From Elusimicrobiota bacterium (GTDB lineage Bacteria > Elusimicrobiota > Elusimicrobia > F11), in assembly GCA_022072025.1 (NCBI GenBank), contig JAJVIP010000020.1, positions 51,335-115,334 on the forward strand: DNA of 64,000 bases. The letters run 5' to 3'. Positions 58,101 to 61,100 of this stretch are shown here, in pieces. The stretch's first letter is position 1. Every line of letters begins with the position of its first letter. The position numbers and the translations under genes are program-made. Below the pieces are notes generated by a model. That model was not told the DNA's origin, searched no databases, and was given only the letters and a program-made list of their open reading frames with translations.

Positions 58101-61100
58101 TTTCTGGGATGGCTCGAATTGGCAAGCGGGCCCCACACCTCAATATTTGAACGCGACCCTTTATTTGAGTTCCTGGGCCTATACCAGCATGCCCGATTTC
58201 ACTTTGCCCATTTACAACACTGAAAACTTTACGCTCCGCGTACGGGTTGATGACAAGGCCAGCAATGACAACTCTCTTTATGCGGCTGGGATATCCTCCA
58301 TAACGTTCTTGATCGATAACAAAGCGCCTGTCGCCACGCTCACTTTGCCCACGACGAATTCCAAACGCCGTCAACTTTTGGCTTTACAAGGATCCGTCGA
58401 TGACAACACCACCGCCGATTACCCGAACAACGCGGGACTCAGTGGCGCGGCCAATGTTGACACGGTGGTGTCCTATGAATTGGCGGGGTCCACCTATTAT
58501 TGGACCGGCACCATTTTCAGCAGCAACACCACCGAAGGCGCTTCTTGGAAAGCGGTAGATGGATACACCGCGCAAGGCGCCTCATCTGGAACATGGAGCT
58601 ACAACGCGCTTGATAGTTTGAAAATGGATCCACCCACCGTTATGAACGGTTGGAGAAGTGATCGCGCCTATACCGTTAAAGCGCGATCGCGTGATAATGC
58701 TTTCCCAACCCCCAATTTGGGGGCGGAGTCGATTGCTTATAACGTGATTATTGATACCACTGCGCCAACATCCGGGGTGACATTGCCCAATTCAACCCCC
58801 GTTCGGTCTTTGACCAATATTTCGGGAACAGTCAATGGAGATCTGGCGGGATTGGGGACCATCAAGTTCTCTATTCAAAACCAGGCGGGGAATTATTTTA
58901 ACGGAACTGGATTCACCGCATCGGGTGAAGTGTTTATTGATACGAGAACGCTTGTGAATCAGAATGGCGCACAGGTTTACGTCTCCACCTATGTTAATTC
59001 AACTCATCTGACCAGTGGAGCCACCTACACCATTCGTCTCTATGGAACGGATGAGGCCCAACCCACGCCCAACACGCAGGTGGGGGATGTTCCCGGAATT
59101 TATACGTTTTACTTCGATAACGTGGCGCCTGAAAGCCTTGGTATCACCGCTCCGATCAACAATGGTTCCTATGGACCTCTTCAATTGTTGAACAACATCA
59201 CTGGGGTAGCCGCTGATTCTGATAGTGGAATAGCCAGCATGCACATAGAAATCCTTAATCTGACGGACAATTTATATTGGGGGGGTTCCGCTTTTGACCA
59301 GGCCTCGTCGAGTTGGTTGGTGGTTGCCATGCCTTACGCCAATTGGAGTTTCGCTTCTCCCGCATGGACTGTTAACAAGAACTATCAAGTTCGCGCTCGG
59401 GCGACCGATGTGGCGGGAAATGTGTCCACCACATCTGTCATTTCATTCATTTATGACTCCACTTCGCCAGTGGTGAGCGCGGTTTTGGTTCCCTCCACGC
59501 TTTATCACGCGGCCTCAACGCTCGATATTCTCTCTGGAACAGCGCATGATGGATTGGCGGATCCGAGGTCCGGACTTGAAAAAATCGAGGTGGCTGTTTT
59601 CGACGCGGATGATGGAGATGCGAACAAATGGTATTCCGGAATCAACGCCACGGGTTTCAACCAAGTCTCCGCCTCTTATCGAATGACGAGCAGCACCATC
59701 ACTGTCGGCAGTTCCAGCGCTCCGTGGAGTTACCCCTTTGGTTCCGACCAGATTCCCACCTGGCAGAGTGGGCATCAATATGAGCTCCATGTTAAAGCCA
59801 CCGACCAAAGCCAAAATGTCAGCAGTGTTCGAGTTTCTACTTTTGTGTACGATCCAACGGCGCCAACCGGTCTTATTACAAAACCCTACATGGATCCCGG
59901 GACCAACTATGAAAGTAATCTCTCCACCATCGCGGGAACCGCCGTTGATACAACCGGGGGACCACGGTCGGGTAGTATCTCCACGATTCAATTGAGAATT
60001 TGGCACATCGGAGGGAATGTCTGGTGGGATTTGGCCGAGGCGGGTGGACCCAACTGGGATTCCAACAGTTCTCTCACGGACAACACCGCTTGGTTCACCG
60101 CTTCCACCACCAACAGCTGGGCCAATTGGTACTTTACGGGTTCGACCCCGACGTGGTCGTCGGGTCAATCGTATGCTGTTTCTGTTCGCGTTCTCGATGC
60201 GGCGGGAAATTATTCCTCGATTGGATATTCGACTTTTACTTTTGATACCAATTTGCCCACGTCCCAAATTTCGGTTCCAGCGACTGGAAGCACGGTGAAG
60301 ACATTGGGAGCGGCTGGTATTCGAGGAACAGCCGCGGATACGGGATCCCCGATTTCACTGGTGCGGATTGCTGTAAAAGATTTGAGCGCGGGGCTGTGGT
60401 GGAACGCGATTGACGATGATTTCACGACTGCCGGGGACGCGCCCGTGTTTAGAACCGGTGTGACAGAGAACCCGTCTTTCCCGGATTGGAATTACGCGAT
60501 CGCAGGTTTGGGGGATGGAGATTTATTATCTGGCGCTTCCTATTACATCACAAGTGAAGCCACGGATTCAGCAGGCAATGTCGAAAACGATTTCGCGTCA
60601 GGTTCATCCACTTTCACATTTGATAACACGAGCCCCCTCTCTGGCGTGACACGGCCCTTGGCGGGTGGAGTTATCTATTCCGGAGAGCCTTATTACAAAA
60701 CTCTTTCAACGCTCTCAGGAACGGCCGATGATTTCAATACCTTGCCTGCCAATCGAATTTTGAATGCTGGAATAGGAGGTTCAGGAGTGTCTGTGTCCAT
60801 TCAAGACACAGATACCGGAAACTATTGGAAGCCGGCCTCCACAGATTTCAGCGAAACAGATGAATCGGCTTCCTGGCAGACAGGAACGTTTGTTGGAGCT
60901 TCCTCTGGGACTTGGTCCTATACCCATGCAGGATTCAATGGCGCCTTGACGCAGGGACATAGCTATGTTGTCAAATCATCTGCCACGGATTTAATTTCCA
61001 ATCTTCAATCGCTGCCCACTTCTCAGGTGTTTGTTTATGATTCTTCGGCCCCCATGGTCGCCATCGTAACTCCTCCCACCGGGGTTTCACGAACCAGCTT

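Noticed and set aside
59515..60267. 250-codon minus-strand frame within the giant gene
   Set aside because: Same reasons; the product is a Gly/Arg/Ile-rich shadow of the repeat modules.
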